Shown one piece after another: positions 6,742 through 15,200 of a stretch of 19,840 bases of DNA. How positions within the stretch are numbered: the stretch's first letter is position 1; each line of letters opens with the position of its first letter. The position numbers and the translations under genes were made by a program. Source of the stretch: Candidatus Zixiibacteriota bacterium (GTDB lineage: Bacteria; Zixibacteria; MSB-5A5; SM23-73-2). The notes beneath the pieces were generated by a model. The model saw only the letters and a program-made list of their open reading frames with translations. It made no database searches and was not told where the DNA came from. The stretch spans positions 1 through 19,840 of the forward strand of contig JAUWYR010000046.1 in the NCBI GenBank assembly GCA_030615745.1, written 5' to 3'.

Positions 6742-7941
6742 ATGAAAAAATATATCTTTTTTTTCTTTGTGTTAATTTTTTTGGTTTTGATTTTCTTTGT
6801 TCTCAATAGATGGAGGCAAAAAAAACTTATAATCGATGGAGTTGATCTAACGCCCTACACAGAGGAGAAGTGGGTTAGGGAAATAAAATCTGCTTTTAAG
6901 GATGCTAAAGAGAACAAAGATGAGTTAAAAAAGATAGTCACTGAGGTTGAGCCAGAATATAGAAAACAAGCCCTTTTCCTTATAGCTTTTATGCCTTACC
7001 CGGATCTAATTCAGGTAAACTCCTCTGTAATACTCGACAATATCCGATATGCTAATTTAGCAAAAAAGACCTTTCCTTGGGCTAAGAACCTACCTGAGGA
7101 TATATTTCTAAATTATGTTTTACCCTATAGAAACTCTCAGGAGCCGATTGAGAACTTCAGACCCTACTTTTTTGAAAAGCTTTATCCAGTTGTTAAAGAT
7201 TTAAAGGATGCTTATGATGCTTCTATTGCAGTAAATCGTTGGATTGCTGAGAGGGTAAAATATAAACCTACCCAGAGGGAGGATCAGGGACCTTTTGAGA
7301 CATTAAAAGGTGGGTATGGAAGATGTGAGGAGCTGGTGATTCTTTACAACGATGCCTTAAGAAGTATCGGAATACCTTCAAGAAAAGTATGGACTCCTTT
7401 CTGGTCAATTCGGGATGATAACCACGCCTGGACCGAGCTTTATATCGAAGATCAAGAGATAGATGGAAGATGGTGGTACACTGGAGCAGCAGAGCCTAAG
7501 GATAGTTTGAACTCAGCCTGGTTCGACCAAGTGGTGAAAAAGGCATCACTGGTATTTTCAAAACCCTATGGTGAACCTGGTGCACAGGAGGTGATATATT
7601 ATAACAAAAGGGGTGAACTTTATGTAAATTCCACATCTTTCTATACTGAGACAAATGGATTTGAGATAGAGGTCGTTTCTGGTAAAAAAAGAATTAAAGA
7701 TATTTTTGTCTTTTTCTCTGTATTTAATTATGGAGCTTTAAGAAGGATTGCCTCAGTTAAGACAGGAAAAAAAGGAAAAGCAACCCTTGTAATAGGTAAA
7801 GGAACTTACTTTATTTCAACTGGAGATTCTAAAGAATATACCTGGAAAGTTGTTACAATAGGAGACGACCAAAAACAAAAGGTTTTGTTAGATTTGAAAG
7901 AAAAACCCAAAGAAAAAGAGAGTTTTTGGCTAAGGTATTAA
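6742..7941 (+). CDS. Membrane-anchored transglutaminase-like (papain-fold) protein
   Basis: The 399-aa protein has an N-terminal hydrophobic segment (residues ~4-22) ending in NRWRQKK with no clear cleavage site, so it is probably an inner-membrane anchor with the rest in the periplasm. A helical region (~30-165) precedes the transglutaminase core: TLKGGYGRCEE carries the candidate catalytic Cys (C195), SIGIPSR is the usual motif after it, and RDDNHAWTE carries the His (H228). GRWWYTGAAEP follows, a form seen in Bacteroidetes homologues (GACEP), where a clear third-residue Asp is not obvious. The last ~110 residues look like a beta-sandwich. Members may act as proteases, amidases or crosslinkers of proteins or cell-wall peptides; the substrate is unknown. 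The ribosome binding site is weak. The next gene is a paralogue 1 nt away. Confidence 0.85.
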   Translation: MKKYIFFFFVLIFLVLIFFVLNRWRQKKLIIDGVDLTPYTEEKWVREIKSAFKDAKENKDELKKIVTEVEPEYRKQALFLIAFMPYPDLIQVNSSVILDNIRYANLAKKTFPWAKNLPEDIFLNYVLPYRNSQEPIENFRPYFFEKLYPVVKDLKDAYDASIAVNRWIAERVKYKPTQREDQGPFETLKGGYGRCEELVILYNDALRSIGIPSRKVWTPFWSIRDDNHAWTELYIEDQEIDGRWWYTGAAEPKDSLNSAWFDQVVKKASLVFSKPYGEPGAQEVIYYNKRGELYVNSTSFYTETNGFEIEVVSGKKRIKDIFVFFSVFNYGALRRIASVKTGKKGKATLVIGKGTYFISTGDSKEYTWKVVTIGDDQKQKVLLDLKEKPKEKESFWLRY

Positions 7942-7942
7942 T

Positions 7943-9094
7943 ATGAGAAACTTCAAAATTATTTTGATTTTGTTTTTTTCCATATCTTTGAATGTTTTTG
8001 CCCAAAAAAACGATAGGTTCGACCCAACAAAGAATAAAAATATATTAGATTTGGTCTCTGGAAAATATAAAGAAAAGCTTGTTTCTGCTTTGGAGGATGC
8101 GGGAGCAAATTATAAAGAGCTTTGCCAGGCTATTTCTGAAGTTGAAGAGGGTAAAAGGGACGATCTGGTCTGGCTTGTCTTAAATATGCCCCATCTCGAT
8201 AGACTCACAATAACCTGTAAAATTTTAATTGAGCACCTGGAGTATTCCTATTTGGTAAAAGATAAATTTTTATATGAAGTTCCTGAGGACCTTTTTAAAG
8301 AATTTATTTTGGTTTACAGAATAGGTTCAGAGCCAGTTGAGGGTTACAGAAAAGTTTTGTTCGAAAAGTTTTATCCTTTAGTCAAAGACGAAAAAACCTC
8401 ATCTGGCGCAGCTAAGATTATAAATGAATGGATTTTTGAGAATATCTCTTTGAGAAACCAGGAGTTTTTCGGTCAGGTTTTATCTCCGCTTTTGACCCTG
8501 AAAGGAAAAAAGGGGACTGAGGAGGAGATTGCGATTTTGACAACTGCAATTTTGAAATCTATTGGAATCCCATCTCGCAGGGCAAGGGCAAGATATTTTG
8601 GAGAAAAAAAAGGTGGTTCAAGCTGGGTTGAGATATATGATTTAGGGAAATGGGTCCCTTTGTATCCTTTAGTCCCAAAAAGCTTTGGAGATTATCAAGA
8701 ATATGAGAGGGAAAAACGTTTTAACATCACAGCAGTCTATACCACCTCCGCTTTTCAAAAAAGTCTTGTCACAGAAAACTACACCCAGACCGGAAAGCTG
8801 ATACTGGTTTTGAGTTCTGGCTCTAAGCCAGCTGTGGGATTTAAACATTTTTCAATTAGCGTTTTTAATGATGGCTCTCTTTGCCCTTTAGATGAGCTCG
8901 GTTTTTTATGTAAAGATGAGGAGCTTGTCACAGATTCTACCGGATGTTTTGAGGCGGTGCTCGGAGATGGGACATACTACATTGAGACAGGAGTAAGGGA
9001 CTCTTTAGGGAATGTCTTTGTGAGAATTCAAAAAATAGAGATAAAGGCTCAAAAGACAGAAAAAGTGCAAATCGATGTCTCTTTTGAGGATTAA
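7943..9094 (+). CDS. Secreted transglutaminase-like paralogue lacking catalytic residues
   Basis: The 383-aa protein has a cleavable signal peptide (hydrophobic residues ~5-18, cut after NVFA). It aligns along its whole length with the preceding protein: SEVEEGKRD with TEVEPEYRK, VPEDLFKEFILVYRIGSEPVE with LPEDIFLNYVLPYRNSQEPIE, LFEKFYPLVKD with FFEKLYPVVKD, and TLKGKKGTEEE with TLKGGYGRCEE. SIGIPSR is kept. The catalytic Cys is replaced by Glu (E193) and the His by Ser (S226, in GGSSWVEIY), so it cannot use the papain-like mechanism. It starts 1 nt after the previous stop with AAGG at 7932-7935, so the two are clearly one operon. It is likely a binding or regulatory pseudo-enzyme. It is no decayed pseudogene, because the frame and fold motifs are intact. 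Confidence 0.82.
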   Translation: MRNFKIILILFFSISLNVFAQKNDRFDPTKNKNILDLVSGKYKEKLVSALEDAGANYKELCQAISEVEEGKRDDLVWLVLNMPHLDRLTITCKILIEHLEYSYLVKDKFLYEVPEDLFKEFILVYRIGSEPVEGYRKVLFEKFYPLVKDEKTSSGAAKIINEWIFENISLRNQEFFGQVLSPLLTLKGKKGTEEEIAILTTAILKSIGIPSRRARARYFGEKKGGSSWVEIYDLGKWVPLYPLVPKSFGDYQEYEREKRFNITAVYTTSAFQKSLVTENYTQTGKLILVLSSGSKPAVGFKHFSISVFNDGSLCPLDELGFLCKDEELVTDSTGCFEAVLGDGTYYIETGVRDSLGNVFVRIQKIEIKAQKTEKVQIDVSFED

Positions 9095-9135
9095 TAAGAA
9101 GCTTTCTATTTATGAATAGTGAAACTGAAAAAGGT

Positions 9136-9159
9136 AGGAATAAAAAGTTAAGTATTCCT
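9136..9159 (+). promoter_or_regulatory. Hairpin just upstream of the antiporter ribosome binding site
   Basis: AGGAATA (9136-9142) and TATTCCT (9153-9159) form a perfect 7-bp stem with a 10-nt loop. It ends 3 nt before the Shine-Dalgarno AGGTGA (9163-9168) of the antiporter. It could tune translation or mark the end of the upstream message; there is no T-run. Confidence 0.3.
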
Positions 9160-9172
9160 GATAGGTGAAAAG

Positions 9173-10375
9173 TTGGAAGATATCACCAAAATTCTTTTTG
9201 GTCTGTTCATAATGTTTGCCGCTGCTAAAGGGATGGGGGAGCTTTTCGAAAGAATCAAGCAGCCGGCAGTGGTGGGAGAAATTTTAGCAGGGATTTTATT
9301 AGGACCTTATATCCTTAATCTTGTTGAACCATCACATTTTTACAATGTCTTGGCGGAGATCGGGGTGATAATTCTTCTTTTTACAGTTGGACTTCAGATC
9401 GGAGTGGATGAGCTTTTATTAGTTGGAAAAACTTCTTTAATAGTAGCGATCTTAGGTGTGATCTTCCCTTTTATCTTCGGTTTCTTATATGCCCAGATCA
9501 TAGCTCATACGACGGTGGAGGCTATGTTCGTGGGCGCTGTTATGGTGGCTACCTCTGTAGGGATTACTGCACGGGTTTTGGCTGATCTGAGAATTTTGAA
9601 TGCTAAGGTGAGTAAAGTGATCCTGGGTGCTGCGGTTTTCGACGATATCATTGGGCTTATTGTATTGGCTATAGTAACTGGATTAGGCAAAGGAGCTATC
9701 TCCTATCTCAAGATAGGATTGGTTATTTTTGAAGCTTTAGCTTTTGTCTTGTTTTTGATCTTTATCGGAAAAAGGGTTGTTCCCTACGTTGCTCCTGGAT
9801 TAAAGGTTTTCAAGACAAGAAATGCTCCTTTCTCTTTAGCTATCCTTCTATGTCTGGGTCTTTCTGTGGTTGCCTCCTATATCGATTTAGCAGCGATAAT
9901 TGGTGCTTTTATGGCAGGAATGGTTTTATCCGGGTTGAACATAGAATTCAGGCTGTCTTTAAAAACGGAGTCATTATATGATTTTTTGGTTCCTTTCTTT
10001 TTCGTTGTGATGGGAATGAAAGTGGATCTTTCTGTTTTTACTCAAATTCATATAATTGGTGCAGCTTTGCTTTTAACTCTTTTTGCCATCCTGGGTAAAC
10101 TTTTGGGTTGTGGATTGGGGGCTTTAGGTCTGGGATTAAGAGATGCATCGATAGTGGGGGTTGGAATGGTTCCAAGGGGTGAGGTGGGTATTATCATCGC
10201 CTCTATTGGGCTTTCCATGGGAGCTATCGGCGCTGATTTGTATTCTGTGGTGATATTTATGGTGGTGGCAACTACCCTCTTGACTCCCCCGGTTTTAAGG
10301 AAGATGATTTTAAAAAGTGACTCACTCAAAAGAGTTGGGGAGGAGATGGCGGAAAAAGCTGGAGCACCGGAATGA
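9173..10375 (+). CDS. CPA2-family cation/proton antiporter (KefB-type membrane domain)
   Basis: This 400-aa integral membrane protein has about 12-13 hydrophobic segments over its whole length. The opening FERIKQPAVVGEILAGILLGP is the CPA2 signature; LLFTVGLQIGVDEL, the paired acidic residues in AVFDDIIGL (D157, D158) and MVPRGEVGIIIASIG are also family features. The adjacent Asp pair is typical of electrogenic Na+/H+ antiporters. It exchanges Na+ or K+ for H+ across the inner membrane; the ion cannot be told from sequence. Unlike KefB/KefC, it has no fused TrkA-N domain, but the next gene, 35 nt downstream, encodes RCK domains with a channel. The start is TTG 9173, with AGGTGA 4 nt before it; the N-terminus matches the family, which supports this choice. 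Confidence 0.92.
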   Translation: MEDITKILFGLFIMFAAAKGMGELFERIKQPAVVGEILAGILLGPYILNLVEPSHFYNVLAEIGVIILLFTVGLQIGVDELLLVGKTSLIVAILGVIFPFIFGFLYAQIIAHTTVEAMFVGAVMVATSVGITARVLADLRILNAKVSKVILGAAVFDDIIGLIVLAIVTGLGKGAISYLKIGLVIFEALAFVLFLIFIGKRVVPYVAPGLKVFKTRNAPFSLAILLCLGLSVVASYIDLAAIIGAFMAGMVLSGLNIEFRLSLKTESLYDFLVPFFFVVMGMKVDLSVFTQIHIIGAALLLTLFAILGKLLGCGLGALGLGLRDASIVGVGMVPRGEVGIIIASIGLSMGAIGADLYSVVIFMVVATTLLTPPVLRKMILKSDSLKRVGEEMAEKAGAPE

Positions 10376-10410
10376 TTTTTTGATTGGCAAAAAGTTAAAA
10401 AGTTGAAAAA

Positions 10411-11415
10411 ATGTCCCCGGAGAAAAAATTAAAATGGGTCTTTTTGATTCTGGCTGGAGTAATTTCATACGGCACTCTTGGATATACCCTTATTGAGGGA
10501 TGGTCTTTTTTGGAATCTTTTTATATGACTATTATCACCCTCTCCACTGTTGGATTTAGGGAAGTTAGAGCTCTATCAGCCACCGGAAGAGTATTTACCA
10601 TAACATTAGTGATTTTCGGTGTGGCTGGTGCTGCTTTTACTATCAGCGTTTTAGGTCAGTTTATCGTCGAGGGTGAGATCAGAAGAATTTTAGGGAGGAG
10701 AAAGATGGAGAAAAGACTGAAAGATATGAAAAAGCATTATATTGTGTGTGGATATGGCAGGGTTGGTATGCAGGTATGTAAGGAATTTTGTTCAAGAGAA
10801 ATTCCTTTGGTGGTTATTGAGAAAAATCCAGAAAGGGTTGAGCAATTAGTAAAAGAGGGAATATTGGTAATTCAAGGAGATGCAACCGATGACGAAGTTC
10901 TTTTAGCTGCAGGAATCCAAAGATCTAAGGCTCTGATAAGCACCATAGCATCTGAATCTGAGAATGTCTTCATCGCTTTATCTGCTCGTGAGCTTAACCC
11001 TGAGATATTCATCACCGCCAGAGCTGAATCAAAATCCGCTGAAAAAAAACTTCTAAGAGCCGGGGCCGACAGGGTGGTCTCTCCTCATGAGATGGGCGGT
11101 ATAAGGATGGCTTTAGTGACACTGAGACCGGATATAGTTGATTTCATGAGGATTGTTACTGGTGATCGGGAAAAGGGTTTTGGAATAGAGGAGATAGAGG
11201 TTAAAGAGAAATCATCCATAGCAGACACTTTGTTAAAAGATTCACCTATCAGATGTGAGCTTGGGCTTCTGGTTATCGGGATAAAAAAGAAAGGCAAGGA
11301 GATGATTATAAATCCCTCTGCTCAGATTAGAATTGAGCCCGGTGATATTCTGGTGGTGATCGGGGAAACTGAAAAATTAGAGAAATTGGGTCAGATGACT
11401 TCTGCTCGGGTTTAA
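10411..11415 (+). CDS. Two-TM potassium channel with RCK_N and RCK_C domains
   Basis: In this 334-aa protein TM1 spans ~9-28, a pore helix and filter span ~38-50 (TIITLSTVGFRE), and TM2 spans ~61-86. A cytoplasmic RCK_N/TrkA-N Rossmann domain follows, with GYGRVG at 114-119, VVIEKNPERVEQL, GDATDDEVLLAAGI, and GADRVVSPHEMGG. A TrkA-C domain (~245-328) has LLVIGIKKKG and IEPGDILVVIG. The layout is that of MthK-like channels gated by nucleotides or ions. The filter reads TVGFR rather than TVGYG: Phe for Tyr is common, while Arg replaces the last Gly. It lies 35 nt after the antiporter, probably in one operon for K+/pH balance. The ribosome binding site is weak. The family call is firm; K+ selectivity is less certain because of the filter. 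Confidence 0.9.
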   Translation: MSPEKKLKWVFLILAGVISYGTLGYTLIEGWSFLESFYMTIITLSTVGFREVRALSATGRVFTITLVIFGVAGAAFTISVLGQFIVEGEIRRILGRRKMEKRLKDMKKHYIVCGYGRVGMQVCKEFCSREIPLVVIEKNPERVEQLVKEGILVIQGDATDDEVLLAAGIQRSKALISTIASESENVFIALSARELNPEIFITARAESKSAEKKLLRAGADRVVSPHEMGGIRMALVTLRPDIVDFMRIVTGDREKGFGIEEIEVKEKSSIADTLLKDSPIRCELGLLVIGIKKKGKEMIINPSAQIRIEPGDILVVIGETEKLEKLGQMTSARV

Positions 11416-11709
11416 GGATTTTATAAACTTAAGAATGTGTTTTAGAAAGGTCAAACAAAATTATCAGAAACACTGTAGACTTAGCAAAAATAGTGGTAAA
11501 GAATAAATCGATTTAAGCCGAAACAAAAAAAAGATATTGAGGTATAAAAAAGATAAGAAAAAAGGTCTTTTGAAAAGGTGAGATTTTGGGATGAGAATAA
11601 GGAGTGCTGAGCCCTTGCAGGGCTTCTATCAAAATAAGGAAAACCACATAAGATTACCACTCCGATTTTTTCCCAAAGCTATTTTTTTCTAAAGATTAAA
11701 AAAAACTAT
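11416..11709. other. Non-coding region after the channel gene, with a dispersed-repeat hairpin
   Basis: No convincing gene is present. A hairpin AGCCCT/AGGGCT (11610-11624, 3-nt loop) sits in GGAGTGCTGAGCCCTTGC, which shares its first word and hairpin theme with 3127-3270. No clear intrinsic terminator follows the channel gene. The rest is A/T-rich, with long A runs. Confidence 0.5.
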
Positions 11710-11738
11710 TTGACAAGATATTAAGATTTGATTAAATT
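11710..11738 (+). promoter_or_regulatory. Upstream sigma70-like promoter candidate for the giant surface-protein gene
   Basis: TTGACA (11710-11715) and TAAATT (11733-11738) are separated by 17 nt. The -35 box is perfect and the -10 box matches TATAAT at 4 of 6. It is about 90 nt upstream of a stronger promoter and may be a second start for the same message. Confidence 0.45.
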
Positions 11739-11801
11739 GGTCGAAATTATTATGTGGGGTTTAGGCTCTTTTGTAAAATTTTAAAAAAGTGAATTTTTTT
11801 C

Positions 11802-11830
11802 TTGACAAAAATTTTAGCTTGCTTTATATT
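11802..11830 (+). promoter_or_regulatory. Strong sigma70-like promoter for the giant surface-protein gene
   Basis: TTGACA (11802-11807), an exact 17-nt spacer and TATATT (11825-11830) make the best promoter in the window. An A/T-rich stretch just upstream could serve as an UP element. Transcription would begin near 11837, leaving a leader of about 345-410 nt before the coding region. Confidence 0.7.
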
Positions 11831-11852
11831 CAAAAACAATTTAGCTTTACTT

Positions 11853-11908
11853 GGTTAATGTTTTATATTAGATTTGTAACTTAATTTGAAATCTATGTTG
11901 GATTAACC
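11853..11908 (+). promoter_or_regulatory. Leader RNA hairpin domain 1
   Basis: A nested fold: the outer stem is GGTTAAT (11853-11859) with ATTAACC (11902-11908), both arms perfect over 7 bp. The inner stem is TAGATTT (11869-11875) with AAATCTA (11889-11895), also 7 bp, around a 13-nt loop. It begins about 16 nt after the predicted transcription start. Pairing is read by eye; function is unknown. Confidence 0.4.
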
Positions 11909-11956
11909 TCTTTTAGGGATGATAAAAAAAGGAAGGGTCTTATTTAAAAACTCCTC

Positions 11957-12051
11957 TTAAATGACATCTTAGAAAGCCAGCACCCGGGTGAAACGGAGGG
12001 GGTGATGTAGTTTGTTAGAAAGGAAACCAGAATACCTTAGAAGACATTTAA
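11957..12051 (+). promoter_or_regulatory. Leader RNA structured domain 2 (riboswitch-like candidate)
   Basis: A closing stem, TTAAATG (11957-11963) with CATTTAA (12045-12051), encloses two arms. Arm one pairs ACAT (11964-11967) with ATGT (12005-12008) and CACCC (11981-11985) with GGGTG (12000-12004), with a one-sided 13-nt bulge and a purine-rich loop. Arm two pairs AAGG (12020-12023) with CCTT (12035-12038). The G/C-rich core AGCACCCGGGTGAAACGGAG stands out from A/T-rich surroundings. I do not recognise a known riboswitch core. This could be an unknown cis-regulatory RNA or a protein-binding leader. Confidence 0.4.
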
Positions 12052-12084
12052 AAAGTATTTTATCCAAAGTTGTATTCATTTATC

Positions 12085-12095
12085 TAAGGAGGTGA
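12085..12095 (+). promoter_or_regulatory. Perfect Shine-Dalgarno sequence with no matching ORF
   Basis: TAAGGAGGTGA is fully complementary to the usual 3' end of 16S rRNA. No start codon follows at the right distance: the GTG inside it gives a 4-codon frame and TTG 12112 is 16 nt away. It may be a ribosome standby site, or may load ribosomes to protect the leader. Confidence 0.5.
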
Positions 12096-12244
12096 GAACC
12101 ATATAAAAAAATTGAAAGTTGGAAACGAAAGAAAAAAGGATAGGTTTTAACTTTTCTTAAGAAAGGAGGAAAAAAAAGAAGATGTTAAAACAAACCATAC
12201 CAAAAATAACAAAACCAAAAACCTTTAACCAAGGGGTTTGTGAT

Positions 12245-15200
12245 ATGAGAAACTTTCGTTTAATCCTGCCAGTTTTCTTGGCGGCGCTCTTTGTGTTCAC
12301 ATCACAGGCATTTGCCGCATTTCCCTCATCCTTTGATGTGATTTCGGGCACCAGGGTCGATACGGTGAGAATTGACTCAAGCGTTGTCAATGGGGATACC
12401 ACTGATGTTGATGTGCCGTGTCTTGCCATGGCTATTGTGGACTCCAATGATACTTTTGATGATACTCTGCGAAAGATCATAGTTCACAGTGACAACGATA
12501 CGGCTTACTCTGTGACGAAGCTGAAGCTATGGATAGAGAATCATGAACTAGCTGGATTTCAGAGCAGCGGTAGTGATCAAGACTCGCTTATAGCGGATAT
12601 ATCTATCACCGAGGCTTTTCAAAAAGATGATTCTCTGATAATTGACGCGATAAATCTACCTATTGCTGATAATACAGTTGATACCTTCTATTTTTCCTAT
12701 GATATTAATCCTGCTATTGATAGCACTTATAACAATAAGTATTGCGCCTTGAAGATTAATCCATTCAATATTGAGATGGACAGTGCGGGTGTTGGACCAG
12801 CTGCAGGTGACACATTGGATGTCTTCATTATCTTTGGCGCAAAACTCATCAGGATTGATGTTGAGCCTCCCCAGTTCACGCTGATGGCTTTTGATCTGGT
12901 TGAGGATACAGAATCAAATGGAATTATCGATTTGGGTGACTCGGTGCGAGTCTTTATCAAAGTATCACCAGACGTGAATGACACCATGGTTAAGTCATAT
13001 TTTGCTGCTTTTGATACCACCGACTGGGTCACCTTGGACGACAGCACTGCAGCTCCTCCTCCAAGCGATAGCTTTGTTTATCGGCATCGGATTCCTTTGG
13101 CCACAGTGGGGTTGCCTCTGGATGTTGATTCCAATTTCTACTATTTGATCTTCACTGCAGAGGACACAGTGGGCAACCAGGGCCGCGATTCTTTCTTGGT
13201 TAGCTATCCCATTGATACGAAAAAGCCTGTCTTTCCCACTGTCGATTCGGTCGAGGTGGAGCTGGTCTATGATTTGCATGGAAGTGGTGAGGGTGTGATA
13301 TCCATTGGAGATTCACTGAAGTTCACCGGCTGGATGACCAACAACCCATTTGGTGAGATCGAGACTGTATGGGTAAATCTGGACAGCCTTAATTCCGGTG
13401 TGATAGTTGGACTTGCGGATATTTCAAACAGGATATGGACCTGGACTTATGAGGTTGTGCCGGGTAATTTGGATACACTTGCGGATTCAATAGCCTGCTG
13501 GTTTGTGGCTGAGGACAATGCTGGTAACTTGGACTCAGCAAGAAGTCCCATACCTTATCCAATAGATATCGTCGCCCCGAGTATCTTAGTTTCTGATATA
13601 ATCTATGCCGGATGGGTTGATATCGACGCCAATAATGTGATGAATCTCGGCGATTCGGTGATAATCAGGGTGGATGCATCCGGGGTTCCAGATTTGGATA
13701 CTACTTGTGGGGTTATGGTGAACCTGCTCCATGCGGGACTTGGCGGACCCTATAACTATTGTATGGAGGATAGTGCGGGAACTGGGATTTACAGACTCCT
13801 CTGGGAATTGAAACCAGACCCACAGGATTCTGCCATCGATGTGCTGGCCAACGTTGCCGATGTGGATATCGCTTTGAAGGACGATGCTGGTAACGACACC
13901 ACCATCACCTCCAATCCTATAGATAAACCTGTGGATACCACCATACCGGCTGCGGTGAAAGACTTGTTAGCAACTCCCAAGAAGGATTGCGTGATCGAGC
14001 TTTCCTGGGGAGAGCAGGCATATGACGCTTACATGTTTGCTGTGTTCTGGGATTCAGGTTATGGTGGAGAAATCTTCTGGGATGACACTTTGGGTACTAG
14101 CTTCGACACTTCAAGCCACAAATGGAGTACTGTTGGGGATAATGGTATTACATATAGGTTTGCAGTCCAGACCTTAGATGATGCCAATAATTCTGAGAGC
14201 CCTACTGATACTGTTGTTGTGTCAGCTCGTGCAGATTGTGAACCACCGATTGTATGTATTACCTCACCTGAATCAGGCTTAACCTTTGGTCCATTGAACC
14301 CACTATTTCTGATTGGAGAAAGCAATGCTCCCGATGTGAAGGACGTGAAAGTTCTTTACCGATTTAAGGATACAGATGGGATGGGCACCCCGGGTCCCTG
14401 GCACTATTACGATTATATGTATAGCAGCGGTGGAATTATTTACAAAGATACCATACCAAATCTACCTCCAGCGCCAGGGGACACTCTTAAAGGAGAAGGT
14501 ACCTACGAGTTGATCGCTTATGCCTATGACTCCTTGGGGAATGTCCTGGATACCTTAGCAGCTTACGATTCCTGCCATTTTGAGTTCAACTGGTTCTTCC
14601 ACCCGGTGCCGATATTCATGGTGAGTGTTAATGATACTGTATCCCCTCAGTCTGGCTGTGGTTACAATGTTTCCGGGGATAGTAATAAGATTGTGGTTGA
14701 TGTTACAGGTGCTACCCCAGCTGACTCATTTACTTTGGATGTGTATGTGATAATAGTTCCACCGGATAGCACTGCCAGAGTCTATTATGTTGAGAATATC
14801 ACTATGCCCCACACCTTCTATTTAGATGTCACTTACTGGGAACCGGGAACACAGAAGATGTTTGTGAAGTCGATAAATGAGGCACATAACATTGGAGTTG
14901 ACACTGTTGATCTCTGCGTGCCTGAGTGGCAGGTGCCAGTAGCAGAGATCACCTCTCCTAAGGATGGTCAGAGGGTGCATCGAGCTTTGACATCCATGAA
15001 TCCGGTTTTAATTAGAGCTGAGTTGAGCCCTAACTCACCATTTGGTGTCTCGGAAATAGATAAAGTTGAGTTTGAATATTCTCTTAATGCGACCGACTGG
15101 ATTCTGATCGAGACAAAATTAGATACCAGCTCGTCCTATTGGCAGGCTGAGTGGGATAACTCAGACACAACTATCTTCACTGATGGATTGAAAGTCTATC

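Noticed and set aside
11591-11692. A 33-codon frame with ATG and an AAGGTGAG 8 nt upstream
   Set aside because: It runs through a dispersed-repeat hairpin and ends in a T-rich stretch; the peptide has no recognisable features. Probably chance.
11957-12051. c-di-GMP-I (GEMM) riboswitch
   Set aside because: Words such as AAAGCC and CCGGGT are present, but the spacing is far too short and the conserved tetraloop and receptor arms are missing.
12112-12150. Possible 12-codon leader peptide starting at TTG after the perfect Shine-Dalgarno sequence
   Set aside because: The start is 16 nt from the Shine-Dalgarno sequence, too far for normal initiation, and the peptide has no attenuator-like codon run.
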